A stretch of 64,000 nt of DNA. Origin: Mus musculus. Its lineage: Eukaryota > Chordata > Mammalia > Rodentia > Muridae. Below the pieces are notes generated by a model that was not told where the DNA came from, made no database searches, and saw only the letters and a program-made list of their open reading frames with translations. Shown here in pieces: positions 1 through 11,245 of this stretch (positions within the stretch are counted from its first letter, which is position 1; every line of letters starts with the position of its first letter). The stretch covers positions 4,977,001-5,041,000 of the forward strand of contig NC_000071.6 of assembly GCF_000001635.26 (NCBI RefSeq), given 5' to 3'. Made by a program: the position numbers and the translations under genes.

Positions 1-1510
1 CTGGAAAGAACTGCATCTTCATTCACTAAGTCCAGGGTCTCAGTCTAAGAATAGTGCAACAAACAGTGGATCAATTAATATAATAAAGATAATCTCCTAC
101 AGGCATACTCAGAGGTCTAGGTGATTCTATGGTCTGTAAAGTTGAAAACACAACTCATCACAGTATTTCAAAGCAATGTGGAACATATGAGATGGAATTA
201 AGTTATCACTGAAAAGCTGAGGCTTGGTGGATGTTCCAAGTCTCTTGACAATTAGTGGACTGGGAAAGCCAAATGCAGTTAGCTGTATTACTTATGTTGA
301 AGATGTGCACACTGGGCCAATTTCTATAACTGGAATGTCTGTTATATGGCTATGCATTTCTATAATGGTAATTTCATTTACTTGACCAATGGAGTGGGTC
401 TGGAAGTGAAAAAGTCATTATATACAATGACTACGCAGGTATCACGTTTCCACTCACATTCCTTGCTGTTCTGCCACAGTAAGAGAATAATGGCTTTAAC
501 TAGCCTGCTGGCTCAAGAGGAATGAAAATATGTAGGGCAATGTTGGAGGTCACCTATAAGTAACCAGCAAGCCTGGATTAGCCAAACTCAACCAGTGCAT
601 GAACACTGGAACAAGAACAATTGCTTGGAGCAATTTGAATTAAGTTCTGCAGCAGGCAGCTAACACATTATCATAGAATAGGATGAGTTCTCTGGGCTTC
701 TAACTTATCAGAGACCTATTAACATGGAATTTAAAATTCCAAATGGTATAGGCAGGTATAAATGGTGCCTTGACAGTCCTTTTGTGTGCAATGCGATGCT
801 TTGCAACTACTAGGTTAAAAGCATCTTTTAGGATGGAATATTGCAAAACTCATGGTTTTGATAAAATAACAAAGCCAATGTATAAATATCCATTTCTGAA
901 ATTAAGGCAATACAAAAACTGTGCTATATAAGATTAAAGGGAGAATTCAAGTGTGAGTTGGAGCCAGGAGTTCAACACAGAGAAGCCCAAGCCAATGTAC
1001 AGCAGACAATGGTTAATCATCTGCTTTCAAGATCTGAAAAGGCTAAAAAGGTTTTGGATTTCTATAGCCTGGAGTTTCTAACTACCTGAAAATAGTGTAT
1101 TATTGTCCATAATTCAGCCAAAATTGAAAATAGATCAAAGTCAGATCTATTTGGTGCAATTTTCCCTGGGTAAAGAGGCAGCAGGAGTGTTAAAGCTAAA
1201 TACTATGGACATGAAAGACCCACGAAGCTATGAGTCAGATAGAGTTGTCCATACCCAGAGGCAGCCAGGCTCAGCAGGCTGTGGAGATGCTGCATATGGA
1301 AGCCAGCTCTGCATGGGGGCTGCTACTTCTGCCTGTAACAATCAACAAATCATTCTTGTTTACTGGGGGCTTACTGGAACCACCGCATCTACCCTATACC
1401 CACTCTGCTAAACTCTGTATTATCTTCAGTCATCACAGAGATGCTGATCAGTTACGTACAAGCTATGATCTAAATGTTTATGTTCCTCAATTCCTTCCAT
1501 TTGTCACCCA
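1..1510. other. Intronic sequence with a possible old repeat tail
   Basis: No gene is seen. Positions about 85-163 (ACAGGCATACTCAGAGG, then GGTGATTCTATG and ACTCATCACAG) resemble the 3' end of a common rodent interspersed repeat whose name I cannot fix. The rest is unrecognised and could hold decayed retroviral internal sequence, but no domain is readable. Confidence 0.35.
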
Positions 1511-1832
1511 GTTTCATATGTTGAGTCCTACCCACCCACCGAAGCTAATGTACTACGACATGGAGGTTTGGGCATGTGGTTAAGTTATAAAGATTGCACC
1601 ATGGTAAGTAAGATTAATGTCCTTGTAAGCTGCTAAAAAGACCAGGGTTCTTCTATCCACTATGTGAGTATCCAGGGCAAAGATATCTTCTTTGAGAAAG
1701 ACAGGCACTATGTCAGAGCCTTGATCTTGGGCTTTCCAGCTTCTGGGACTATGAGAAACAAATTTCTAGTATTCATACTACTCACTTTACAATATGTTGT
1801 TGCAGCAACCCTGATGGGCAGACCGAGATGGT
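1511..1832 (+). mobile_element. Old mammalian LTR-like fragment (MaLR/MST-MLT1 type)
   Basis: It opens with CATATGTTGAGTCCTA and later has GAGCCTTGATCTTGGGCTTTCC, CTTCTGGGACTATGAGAAA, CAAATTTCTAGT and TTGCAGCAACCCT, in the order found in a widespread old mammalian LTR family. It is heavily diverged and its 5' part is missing. The subfamily name is uncertain. Confidence 0.55.
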
Positions 1833-2059
1833 ACTCTTCTGTTCTCAACATATAATGCTCAAAAACTGCAGTTTATTGTACATGGACAAACAGCTATTAA
1901 ACTGCCGAGGATGGAACAGACCCCAAGGCCTGGAGAAGAGCATGCTGATAGCTTCGTTTTGCTTTCCTAGTGTTGAAGATTTCAATTTTATTCAGTTTTT
2001 CTCTGCTCACCATTAATTCCATAGATTATATAATACATTTATCAGAAATACTAGTGCCT

Positions 2060-2061
<2 letters not shown>

Positions 2062-2134
<73 letters not shown>
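2062..2134. repeat. (TA)n microsatellite followed by 42-nt poly(T)
   Basis: About 15 TA units (2062-2092) run directly into 42 consecutive T (2093-2134). No SINE or LINE body abuts the T run on its right, so it is not a recognisable retroposon tail. Confidence 0.95.
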
Positions 2135-2138
<4 letters not shown>

Positions 2139-5100
2139 AGCATGGCCATATATGTCTGATGTTTGCCAGCACAGTCTCTGGTTGATGCAAAGCTAATCTA
2201 ATTTGATTCCACCCAAGCCCTGGAATGGCATGAAGCCGGTTAACAACACCACCCTTCAGTTATGGAAATAACATGGAAGACTGGTGTGTATTCGCACCCT
2301 GGTGGCCCTGTAATTCAATGTGCCTTATCTCTGTGTACAAAGGCAGCTACTCACAGAACAAGAGTGGTGATCAAATGCACTAGTATGGGTCTTTGCTATC
2401 AGAACTCAATGCATGGTAAACTCCTCTGGAAGCTCAGACAGCCTTCCATTGTAAAGCATTGCCCATTTGCCCTGCCACTATCAGGCAAAATACCTGTTCT
2501 GAAAAGATCAGCAATAGTTCTACAAAGCTCCTACATTTAGGGAGAATTAGATAGCATTCCACCCCCTGCTGAGCCAATAATGACTAAGGGATCCTTGTGT
2601 TTAAAGGAGATCTCTGAAAAGTCCTTAGGAACAGTATTACAGAGCAAGAGAATAATTTAAAGACCAGAAAAATTTTCAATCAGAAGTGTTTTCATTGGCA
2701 CAGGCTCAGCTGTAGGAAGGAAGTGGCAGGCAACTCGCCATACCATCCCCGGACACCGCATCATGTCCATCTGCTCAGTCCCCTCCCACTTCTACGAAAG
2801 GCACAGAGAACCAGCTTTTATTTAGCTTTTTTTGTATTTTACATATCTTAAAACTCTTTCCATACTGCAGAAATCAGTAGGAAACTGCCATAGGTCAGTT
2901 TCTTTTGAAAAGTAGAATCTGTCTGAATAAGAAGTATTTAACTTCAGAGAAAATAGACCCATGTCCTTAAACCATTTCTGCTCATTACAGATGGATCCCA
3001 GCAGAGGAAGTGGAGAAAAGAAACATCACTGGAGACCCAAGAACAGACAAACAAGGAGCCTCCTGGGAATGCCAGTCCTTGATGTAATGGTTTTCTTCCT
3101 TATTTCCTGTTTGTCCTTTGTGACGAGGTGTGGTAGGTGTACAGAAGCCTGTCTGGCTTTAGGGAGATATCCTTCCAACCACTGTCCTTCTGCTCCTCTG
3201 TAGCACTAGTGCATATGATGGTACTTTAACAGTGATTTGCTTAGTTATGCTCAAAAGTCCAACAGGGGGGAGAAAAAATGACTCCTATCTCCCCTACTCT
3301 TCCAAAATAATCCAGTTTCTAAAACTGGAAAGCTCTCTGTAGACAAGGACTATGAAAGGTGTGTGGCACACGTGGCCACTTTGCCTTTGCCACAGGAAGG
3401 CTCAAAGAAGAAGATGCCTTATTCAAGTCTCAGATCACCCTTGACGTCAGTTTCTGAGACAAATTTCCAATCTTTTCCAGGTACTCACTAATAAGAACGG
3501 CAGCTCCAAAGGGTCTGCTCGGGCAGAGGAAGAAAGGGCCAAAAAGTATGTTTTGTTCTCAAAAGAGGTTGAAGGGCAAGGTGAGACCCTAAGCAGATAT
3601 CAGGCAATTAAGAGAATAATCTACAAATAGTAAATCAATAAATAAATAAATGGAAATGTTTATCTAATCGACCTCATTGCTTAGGAAAGCAGGAAGATTT
3701 TCATTGATTCTCCTATGTATGTTTGGAACAGTCAGCCTTTAAGTTCAGGCAACACTAAATTAAGTCACCCAGCCTTCAAAGGCTGTTGGAAACCCCAAAG
3801 AGTCAAGGCAAGTGTGAGGGGTGATTGGTAGAAATATGATGAAGCATTATGTTTTTGCTGGCAGACGAAACATGCAGGTTGTCAAATATTTTTTCCTTCA
3901 AAATTCACAAGGGACAAATCTTGAACCTACAGACATTATTCTGTAATGGCTACTGATCGCAGGCTACATTCCCCATGATGTGACAATGTCATTCAGAGTG
4001 ACAACAGCAGGGTAGGATATACATTGCTCATTTTGGGTCAATAGCTAGTTTCTAGAAATCCAATGTTCCATGGGAGGTTGCTGAGAGCCTACTCCCTATG
4101 CCTTTAAACAGAAACCATTTTGGTATGTTCCATTGACTTTTCTGAACATATTTCAAACATATCTTTGTTAATATATAAATCACCTGCTGTCATTTAAAAA
4201 TGTACCTTGAAACCAAAGAAGTGTCCTGTGGAGTGTTCAGATACTTTTAATCTACCTGTATGTGCGGAACTGAGCCTGACCTATATTCTATGAATCAGTT
4301 CTGAAAGAGTCATGCTATATTAGGAAAGAGTAGCCTGCTAGAGGTGAATGTTGCAGGTGGTACATGCCATCATTGTGTGCAATGCTTGGCTCAGATGGCA
4401 AATGGGATGAAGACAACCCATGTGAATTGCTAGAAAGTGCAATTACTTTGCTAAGAGAGCCTGCTGAGGCTGCAGTCCCTACAGAAGTGGGTATATAAAG
4501 AACATGAACAAAACAGAGAAAATATGGAGTGCCTTAAGGAGGGGGTCAGGACTCAATAAAAGGAAAAGAAATTAAGGAAATCTCATGAAAAACACTAGGT
4601 AAGTGAGGTCTAGTCAAAGAGATTGAAGTGTCAGGACTTCCTCTAAAGCTACAGGCTACAAGAGGAAGCAGTAGACACTAGGAAAGTCAGAGAACATATT
4701 ATACATAATATGCTCTGGTAGACAAGGACATGGTCTAAGGATGGACAAGGGCTAAGTATGTGAATGAGAAATGACTGACAACAGCCAGCAGGGTTGCAAA
4801 CCTAATTTTAAGGAAGAAAGGTTTCCATATGGACAAGCAACTTATCATAGCCTTTGAGAATAGAGAGGGCTTGAACCGGCGTCCCAGATAACCAGGTGTC
4901 TTGCAAATGGCTGGATTATATAGCTAGGCAGATAGTCAGTCAGGCTCTAGAAGCTGAGGTACTCCCCATACACAGGTTCCTCACCCATTCTAGGTATTAC
5001 TATGGGGTATATCTCAAATCACACTGTATCAGTGAATAGAAATACAGGCAGCGACCACTGGGGCTAGAGCAATGAGCTTCTGGTAAGGCTGTTTCAAATA

Positions 5101-5970
5101 TTAACTTGTTTATTTCTTAAACATTTGCTCTAGTGGCAACATATGGTTTCCTAATGAGAATAAGGATACAATTTTCATCAATATATGCTGAAGCACTAGT
5201 AATGCTTGGTAAAAGATTGGGAAAAATATGGGGTTGACCATTACTTTCAAGATGATCTCATGCTTTGACTGATACATAGAGGGGCATTCACTCACAGCAA
5301 TCTTGATTTCTGTTCTAGATGTCTTGGTGTTTCAAATTTCCCTGTCTAAATAAAGTATTGCATCACAAAAGAGGAAACCCATAAAATATAAACTGACTTG
5401 GAAATGCAGGGGGGAGAGAAAAGGTGGGCAGTCTAATGCAAGCAAAAGCAAATTTATTTTGCAGTTAAATTCTGTCTCCTTACTCCCCAGTTATACTGGG
5501 AAGAGAAGGAAGAATTAGAACTCTGGTTCTAACATATGCCTTCAAAAAAAGAAAAGTCATCATCGGGCTAGAAATATCAATTGAAGGTGAAGTCTGGTGA
5601 CAAAGACAACAGAGAGGTGAACTGCCACCCAGTGTGATGTCTTAAGTCTCTAATACCTTAGCAACTTCCCAAAATGGCATCAGCTTTAACACTCAAGTTT
5701 GGGTGCAAACCTCTCGACACATATGTAATTATAACACATAATAAAATGAGGTCACCTACACTGTAGTTCAATTTTCTCTCTGAACATCCATTTACTAGTC
5801 ACGGAATCACACTGGATGGCAAAACTCTGCCGTATTCTCTCCTGTGCCAGGTGAATTAACCACTTTTGACTGTGTTTTAATTACCTGTTACCTCAAATAA
5901 TCCTCTTACATAAAGTTTGTGATTATAACAGACACTGAGACTCTCTGAACTCAGAATCAACTTTTATTAT
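2135..5970. other. Unique-looking Cdk14 intron
   Basis: This is 3.8 kb of sequence in which I recognise neither exon nor repeat. Short A-rich runs (AATAAATAAATAAA near 3635) occur. It may contain old, unrecognised repeats. Confidence 0.5.
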
Positions 5971-6024
5971 TAGGTCTTTAAACAAACAAACAAACAAAAA
6001 AACCAACAAAACAAAACTTCAAGA
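5971..6024. repeat. A-rich (CAAA)n low-complexity tract
   Basis: AAACAAACAAACAAAC is followed by A-rich sequence with CAACAAAACAAAAC. Confidence 0.8.
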
Positions 6025-6107
6025 TAAATTTAGGGGACAAAGGAGAAAAAAACCCATGAAAATAATGAGACTCTGTGTGGTCAACAGTAAGATCTCTATT
6101 TTTTTTC

Positions 6108-6350
6108 ATTAATTAATTTATTAGGTATTCACTTTAAATTCCAACTGCAGCTCCCCCTCCTCTTAGACAACCCCTCATACAGCCCCTTCCCTTTTCCACC
6201 TCCCTTTCTCCTCTGAGAAGGGGGAGGAGCCCCTGGGTTTCAACCCACCCTTGCACCCCGTTCCCACTGAGGCCAGACAAGGCAGCCCAGTTAGGGGAAC
6301 AGGATCCACAGGAGGGCAACAGAGGAAAGATCCCTTCTTAATGGCACCTG
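6108..6350 (-). mobile_element. Old rodent L1 3' UTR fragment (Lx-like)
   Basis: On the + strand it begins with a T-rich stretch and AATTTATTAGGTATTCAC, then C-rich text, TCTGAGAAGGGGGAGGAG and CCACTGAGGCCAGACAAGG, CAGCCCAGTTAGGGGAACAG. This is the reverse complement of a rodent L1 3' UTR. The body is 5' truncated and diverged. Confidence 0.75.
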
Positions 6351-6521
6351 TGAAATACCATAGAAACTCAGATTTCCATCTAGATAACTTAGTCATTTTC
6401 AGTGTCAAAGTGACACTTTCAAAGAACAGGGACAAAACTCTATGGATTCACAAGGCATTGCTTTTAATTGCAAGGAGGGTCTTGCTTGCCTCAGTATTGG
6501 GACAGTTCATTTGGTCTAGCT

Positions 6522-6717
6522 CTGTAGTTCTCAATCTGTGGGTCACATGAACTTTTCCCAGGGGTTGCTTTAGATAACACAGATTTTACACTATGATTCA
6601 TAACAGTAGCAAACTTCCAGTTATGAAGTATCAATGAAAACAATTTTGTGGTTGGCATCACCACAGCCTGAGAAACTGTACTAAAGGCTCACAGCATTGG
6701 GATGGCTGAGACCACTG
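6522..6717 (+). mobile_element. URR1-like hAT-Charlie non-autonomous DNA transposon
   Basis: It is about 196 bp with terminal inverted repeats: left CTGTAGTTCTCAATCTGTGG, and right ending GGCTGAGACCACTG. Interior landmarks ACACTATGATTCATAACAG, TAGCAAACTTCCAGTTATG and ACAATTTTGTGGTTGGCATC are typical of the abundant rodent GTGGTTCTCAACC element. The flanking 8-mers GTCTAGCT and ATCTACAT agree at 5 of 8 positions, which fits the 8-bp target duplication of hAT elements with decay. Confidence 0.8.
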
Positions 6718-7259
6718 ATCTACATGGTTCTTAGGTTCTAGTTTCCAAAGCCACAAAGCAAGACCAAAAAGATAAAAATTTTAAACATAATTCGAACTTG
6801 TCCTAAATTAGTTGAAAATGATCTGGGTGGGGATGGTGTTAAAAATAAGCAGAATCTGATAAGAAAGAATCCATGATCTATGACACTGAATAAAAAATAT
6901 TGGGAATATGTGACAATTAACTTTGGTTGTCAGCTACTACTGAAGCAGTGGAACAAACCTTGCCCTTTATCTATGATGACTGGTGCCTTGGGTAAAGGGT
7001 GGTGATCTAGTGGTACTGCTGATCCATGGGGATGAGCTTTTATAGCCTCCAACGGTCCTCCACCTCCAGATTCTCTCTGATTGGTCCTGGTTATGTCCCT
7101 TGGATAGGCTGTTTTTCCATGCATGCCATTGTAACAGTTGGGATTTCCTGGAGAGGTACCCCCTCTTTCCAGGGGTGGTGGTACAAGATTGAATCAAAGT
7201 AGAACTCTTCTTAAAGAGGCCACACTAGGCATTCCAAATCAGCCCAAGTTCCCTTGTCT
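6718..7259. other. Unrecognised intronic sequence
   Basis: No exon or known repeat is recognised. It includes AT-rich and then mixed sequence around 6960-7200. Confidence 0.4.
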
Positions 7260-7645
7260 TTTCTATGGTGTTTTGTTTCAAGGGCTAATTAGATTGTGAG
7301 GACTCTTATGTAACCAACGCATTAGTCCTCTGATGGATTTATAATATGATGATGTCATTCCTGATAGGGCAGAAGTGAGACACAGTTACAGGAAGCAGGT
7401 TATAGGGGCTGCACCAGTGGGGGACTATCTCAGCTGGGACCTTTCTGTATCTCTTTGCTCTTTCATTCCTGTCCATGTAGATGTAGAGAACAGTCTCTGT
7501 CACACACACACATACACCCTGTCAGCCCGATGCTCTGTTCCTAGTGTGCAGAACCAAAAAAGTATGGATTAAAACCTCTGACATAATGAGCCAAAAGAAA
7601 CCCTTCCCATCTTAACTTGTTTCTGCCAGGTGTTTAACCCCAATG
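7260..7645 (+). mobile_element. Rodent LTR-like/medium-reiteration repeat (copy 1 of a family)
   Basis: Landmarks in order are GGGCTAATTAGATTGTGAGG, TCCTCTGATGGATTTATAAT, a pyrimidine-rich middle, then AAAACCTCTGACATAATGAG and CCAAAAGAAACCCTTCCC. Related copies lie at about 61080-61415 and 63655-64000. The family name is not certain. Confidence 0.55.
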
Positions 7646-8454
7646 ATGCAAAATATCTGATTCAGCATTCAAAGACAAAAGAAGAGAAAAATTGAATTGG
7701 AACAATAATACTGATCCAGAAAAGACTGGAAAAAAAATAATAGTAAAGGAAGAAAGAATGTTTGTAAAAAGAAAACTATTATAGGCATTCCATAGTTTGA
7801 AAAGCTAAAAGAAACATTATCCATGTTAAGCAGACATATAAAAAAGATTCCACTAAATTTCTAGAAATGAAACCTATGATATTGGAGGCGAATAATATGC
7901 TAGATGAAACTACTGTTGAGTTAGACGCTGGAGAACCAAAGCCTAAGTAGCCTGAAGACACAGGGACAGATGTACAGTGATAGGTCGTAAACATACAAAG
8001 GGAAAACAGAACAGAAAAGAAAGCGTGGGTAACGTGTGGGGCAGTCAGTGAAGCAAAGGACCCAACAGCCATGAAACTTAGTTTTTTTTTCTTTTCTTTT
8101 CTTTTTTTAAAAATGTTGGGTAGTACAGTGAGCCTTGTGGCTTTCTCCAGTAAAGGCTGCTCTCTCCACCCCCTTGTCTAGGAGGAGCGTATCATCAAAG
8201 TCTTGCTTCATCAGACTCAGCCTTCTTGATCCTCCAGTTATATTTCTGATCTGGAGAAACAGAGTGGGGATGAGAGTGGGGTGGGATTCCATGGCCTAAA
8301 AGTCTTCAAACTTCAGAACAACTATGAACACCCAAGACGCTGAGGCACAAAGGTCTGGTGGAAAACACATGTCAACACGTTACAGTAACATCATGTAAAA
8401 TCAGTGATAAGAGCACATTTTAAAGGCAGCCAGAGAAGAAAGGCAAAATCTATA
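7646..8454. other. Intronic sequence, nothing recognised
   Basis: It contains an A-rich stretch (7690-7750) and a T/CT-rich run at 8082-8110; no exon signal is seen. Confidence 0.4.
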
Positions 8455-8560
8455 CTGCAATTACAGCTGTGAGAGACCATGTGGTTCTGGGAATCAAACC
8501 CAGGTCCTCTGCAGCAGCAGGAACTATTTTTAACCATTAAACCATCTCTTTACCCCCACA
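8455..8560 (-). mobile_element. B3/B2-type SINE fragment
   Basis: The + strand reads ACCATGTGGTTCTGGGAATC, AAACCCAGGTCCTCTGCAGC and TTTTTAACCATTAAACCATC, then TCTTTACCCC: the reverse complement of the tRNA-derived head of a B2/B3 SINE. Confidence 0.8.
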
Positions 8561-8799
8561 AATATTTTTAAAAGGCTATGGTAATAAGTTTAGTTTAGAA
8601 AGGTTAGAGTATATACTATGAACACAAAAAAAATTCATATTTTAATATACTAGCAATTAAAATTTATTAACCTTTACTTTTATTTTCATGTGTGTGTGGT
8701 TTTGCCTGCTTGTGTGTTGTGGACTGCGTTTATTGCTTATAGTATGTTAACAGAGTTCCCAGATTACATGGGAATTTGCATATTTTCATGTAAGATACT

Positions 8800-9150
8800 G
8801 AGAGTCCTTGCCCCCGGTTGGCTCTAGTTGGTAAATAAAGTTGCCTGTGGCCAGTGGTTGGTCAGTGAGACAGAGGAGAGACTTTAGATTTCCTGAGCAA
8901 TGGAACCCAGGGAAGAGGAAGGACATTTTTAGAATCTCTATGCCAGGGAATCAGGAGAAGAAAGCATACAGCCATATAAAAGCCAAGGAAGAGCAGCCAT
9001 AGGGGCCCCTACCCTGTTTGGGTCTGGGGTAACAAAGATGGAAAACAGATTTTAGTAAGAAAAATTCAGGAGGATCAGAGGGGAGTTGCTAGCAACGTGG
9101 AAATTTGGAAGTGGCCTAGCCATTGAACTGCTGAGATCATATTAAAAAAT
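8800..9150 (+). mobile_element. Rodent LTR-like repeat (RMER-type)
   Basis: GGTAAATAAAGTTGCCTGTG, GGCCAGTGGTTGGTCAGTG, AGGGGCCCCTACCCTGTTTG, GGTCTGGGGTAACAAAG and GAGTTGCTAGCAACGTGG form a signature seen in a repeated rodent family. Ends are not defined and the name is uncertain. Confidence 0.5.
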
Positions 9151-9153
9151 AAG

Positions 9154-9293
9154 GCTGTGTGTGTGTGTCTGTGTGTGTGTGTCTGTGTGTGTGTGTCTGT
9201 GTGTGTGTGTCTGTGTGTGTGTGTCTGTGTGTCTGTGTGTGTCTGTGTATGTGTGTGTCTGTGTGTGTCTGTGTGTGTGTGTTTGTGTCTTTT
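9154..9293. repeat. Compound (GT)n / GTGTCT microsatellite
   Basis: About 140 bp of GT dinucleotide is regularly interrupted by CT, giving higher-order 12-14-bp units. It creates long open frames on both strands (Cys/Val-rich or His/Thr-rich) that are artefacts. Confidence 0.95.
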
Positions 9294-9384
9294 GAGAATC
9301 CACAACATTGGGGCACAGCTGCCAGTGGGGAGCTCAGAGCAGATTAACTCCTACTACTACGACCACTTCACCTGTGCTGGACAA

Positions 9385-9521
9385 GGCACAAGAGGGAGTC
9401 GGATCCCCTGGGACTAGCATTACAGATGGTTGAGAGCTGCTATGTAGGCACTGGAACTTGAATTTAAGTCCTCTGGAAGAGCAACCAGAGGTCTTAATTC
9501 CTAAGCCATTTCTCCAGGCCC
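9385..9521 (-). mobile_element. B3-type SINE
   Basis: The + strand shows AGAGGGAGTCGGATCCCCTG, GGACTAGCATTACAGATGG, CTGGAACTTGAATTTAAGTC, CTCTGGAAGAGCAACCAGAG and CCTAAGCCATTTCTCCAGGC, an antisense B3/B2 head. Confidence 0.9.
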
Positions 9522-9574
9522 TGGAAAGCTGAGGTTTTACATGAATATACAATAGTATAAATATGTAAATGTGT

Positions 9575-9700
9575 CTGGAGTGGAACATGCCACAGTGCGT
9601 ATGTGGAGGTCAGAAGAGCAACTTGCAAGAGTCCTTCCATTATGTGGGTTCATAAGACTAAACAGCACCTTTAACCTCTGAGCCATTCCACTGGCCCTAA
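9575..9700 (-). mobile_element. B3-type SINE
   Basis: The + strand shows CATGCCACAGTGCGTATGTG, GAGGTCAGAAGAGCAACTTG, CATTATGTGGGTTC and ACCTCTGAGCCATTCCACTG, matching an antisense B3. Confidence 0.85.
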
Positions 9701-9704
9701 ACCA

Positions 9705-10140
9705 AAAAATATAATTATGTAAATATATTTACATATGTATTTGTAAAAATATATTTATAAAATATATTATATATTTATAGAAATATATGTTTTACAGTTA
9801 AATATAAAAATAAATTTATTATATATTTACATGAGTGCTGAAAGATGCCAGAAGAGGGAGTCAGCCCCTGGGACTAATGTTAGAGACAGTTGTGAGCTGC
9901 TGTGTAGGCACTGGGAATTGGATGATTCATTAAAATAGTTAAATGTAAATATATTTTATATTTTTATATTAAAATAAGTTACAAAATAAAATTTAAAATA
10001 AGATAAATTAATTAAATATAAATAAATTAAAATAATTAATATAAAATGAAGTATAAAATATAAGATATTTATAAATATGTTTTATTATATATATGTATAT
10101 ATATAATTATATCTAAAATTATATATACCAAAATTATATC
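9705..10140. repeat. 430-bp AT-rich low-complexity region
   Basis: It is nearly all A/T with reiterated ATATATTTA, AAATATAAAT and TTAATATAAA words, interrupted at 9832-9935 by a B3 remnant. It may bend or unwind easily, but no function is shown. Confidence 0.85.
9832..9935 (-). mobile_element. B3-type SINE fragment
   Basis: ATGCCAGAAGAGGGAGTCAG, CCCCTGGGACTAATGTTAG and GTTGTGAGCTGCTGTGTAGG resemble the copy at 9385-9521, including shared non-consensus bases. Confidence 0.8.
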
Positions 10141-10179
10141 CTTTTCCCTTCAAAAGTAGCTATTAAGCAAATGAAAAGA

Positions 10180-10393
10180 TTGAAAAGGTTTTTTTTTTTT
10201 TTTTTTTTTTTGTTTTGTTTTGTTTTTTTGCTTTTTTTTTTTTTTTTGGGTTGGTTTTTTTTTTTTGTTTTTTGTTTTTTAGTTTTTCGAGACAGGGTTT
10301 CTCTGTGTAGCCCTGGCTGTCCTGGATTCACTCTGTAGACCAGGCTGGCCTCGAACTCAGAAATCCACGCCACCACCGCCCGGCTTGAAAAGG
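10180..10393. repeat. Target-site duplication pair of the B1 insertion
   Basis: The direct 9-bp repeat TTGAAAAGG at 10180-10188 and 10385-10393 brackets the B1 precisely. Confidence 0.9.
10189..10384 (-). mobile_element. B1 SINE with internal deletion and perfect 9-bp TSD
   Basis: A long T-rich tail (10189-10281) precedes antisense B1: TTCGAGACAGGGTTTCTCTG, GTAGACCAGGCTGGCCTCGA, AACTCAGAAATCCACG, then CCACCACCGCCCGGC. Compared with consensus, about 35 bp including CCTCCCGAGTGCTGGGATTA is missing. The same 9-mer TTGAAAAGG flanks both sides (10180-10188, 10385-10393). The tail holds TTTTG interruptions. Confidence 0.95.
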
Positions 10394-10642
10394 CTATTTT
10401 AAAGTTGTTAGTCCAATGCAGTTCTCTAGCCAGAGCACATAGAGACTCAAAACCCAATGATTAGAAAGCAAATATTCAGTAAAAAAAAAAAAAGAGACAA
10501 AATATCTGAACAGAAACTTAGGAAGACATATTATTGACAAACATAGGCAGAGAAATTTCATACCTATGAAAGTCACTGTTAGATAGAAGTGCCTATTTTC
10601 TAAAATAGAGATGTAACAGCTGTCACTCTCAGATACTCTGGA

Positions 10643-11060
10643 CAGCCAGTTAGACTGTAACTCTCTCACTGCTGATGGTCAAGTACACTATAACTCTCAC
10701 ACACTGCTAACGGTCAGGTAGATTGTAACTCAGACTGCTGATGGTCAGGTAGACTGCAACTCTCTCACACTGCTGATGGTCAGGTAGACTGTAACTCTTT
10801 CACACTGTTGATGGTCAGGTAGACTGCAACTCTCTCACACTGCTGATGGTCAGGTAGACTGTAACTCTCTCACACTGCTGATGGTCAGGTATACTATAAC
10901 TCTTTCACACTGTTGATGGTCAGGTAGACTGTAACTCTCATGTACTACTAGTGACCAGGCAGACTGTAACTCTTATATACCACTAATGGCCAGTAAGACT
11001 GACTCTCACACATTGTTGTCGGCTAGGAAAACTCTCTCACACATAGCTTATGGCTATGTA
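10643..11060. repeat. 35-bp minisatellite
   Basis: It contains about 11 head-to-tail copies of a 35-bp unit: GGTCAGGTAGACTGTAACTC followed by TCTCACACTGCTGAT. Central copies are nearly identical (alternating TGTAAC/TGCAAC and CTGCTG/CTGTTG); copies at both edges are degraded. It has no coding meaning. Confidence 0.95.
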
Positions 11061-11094
11061 AAAAGGCATAACAACTTTTAGAGATTAGACAGTC

Positions 11095-11245
11095 AGGAAT
11101 TTTAAAGTTGTCTTTATTTATTTACGTGTGGGTATGCATGTGCCAAACTACACATGGGAATTCAAAAGACAACTTGAGTTTGTTCTTTCCATGTACCTTG
11201 TGAGTCCTGCAAGAACCTTTATCCACTGAGCACTCTTGCCAGGCT
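11095..11245 (-). mobile_element. B3-type SINE (seed of the 34-bp array)
   Basis: The + strand reads TTTATTTATTTACGTGTGGG, CATGTGCCAAACTACACATG, CATGTACCTTGTGAGTCCTG and TTTATCCACTGAGCACTCTT, then GCCAGGCT: an antisense B3 whose 5' head ends at 11245. Confidence 0.8.

Noticed and set aside
8455..8560. tRNA-like sequences in B2/B3/ID elements across the window
   Set aside because: SINE heads descended from tRNA or tRNA-like genes; box sequences are decayed and no tRNA fold is intact.
9075..9417. Cys/Val-rich and His/Thr-rich ORFs
   Set aside because: Translations of the GT/CT microsatellite on both strands.
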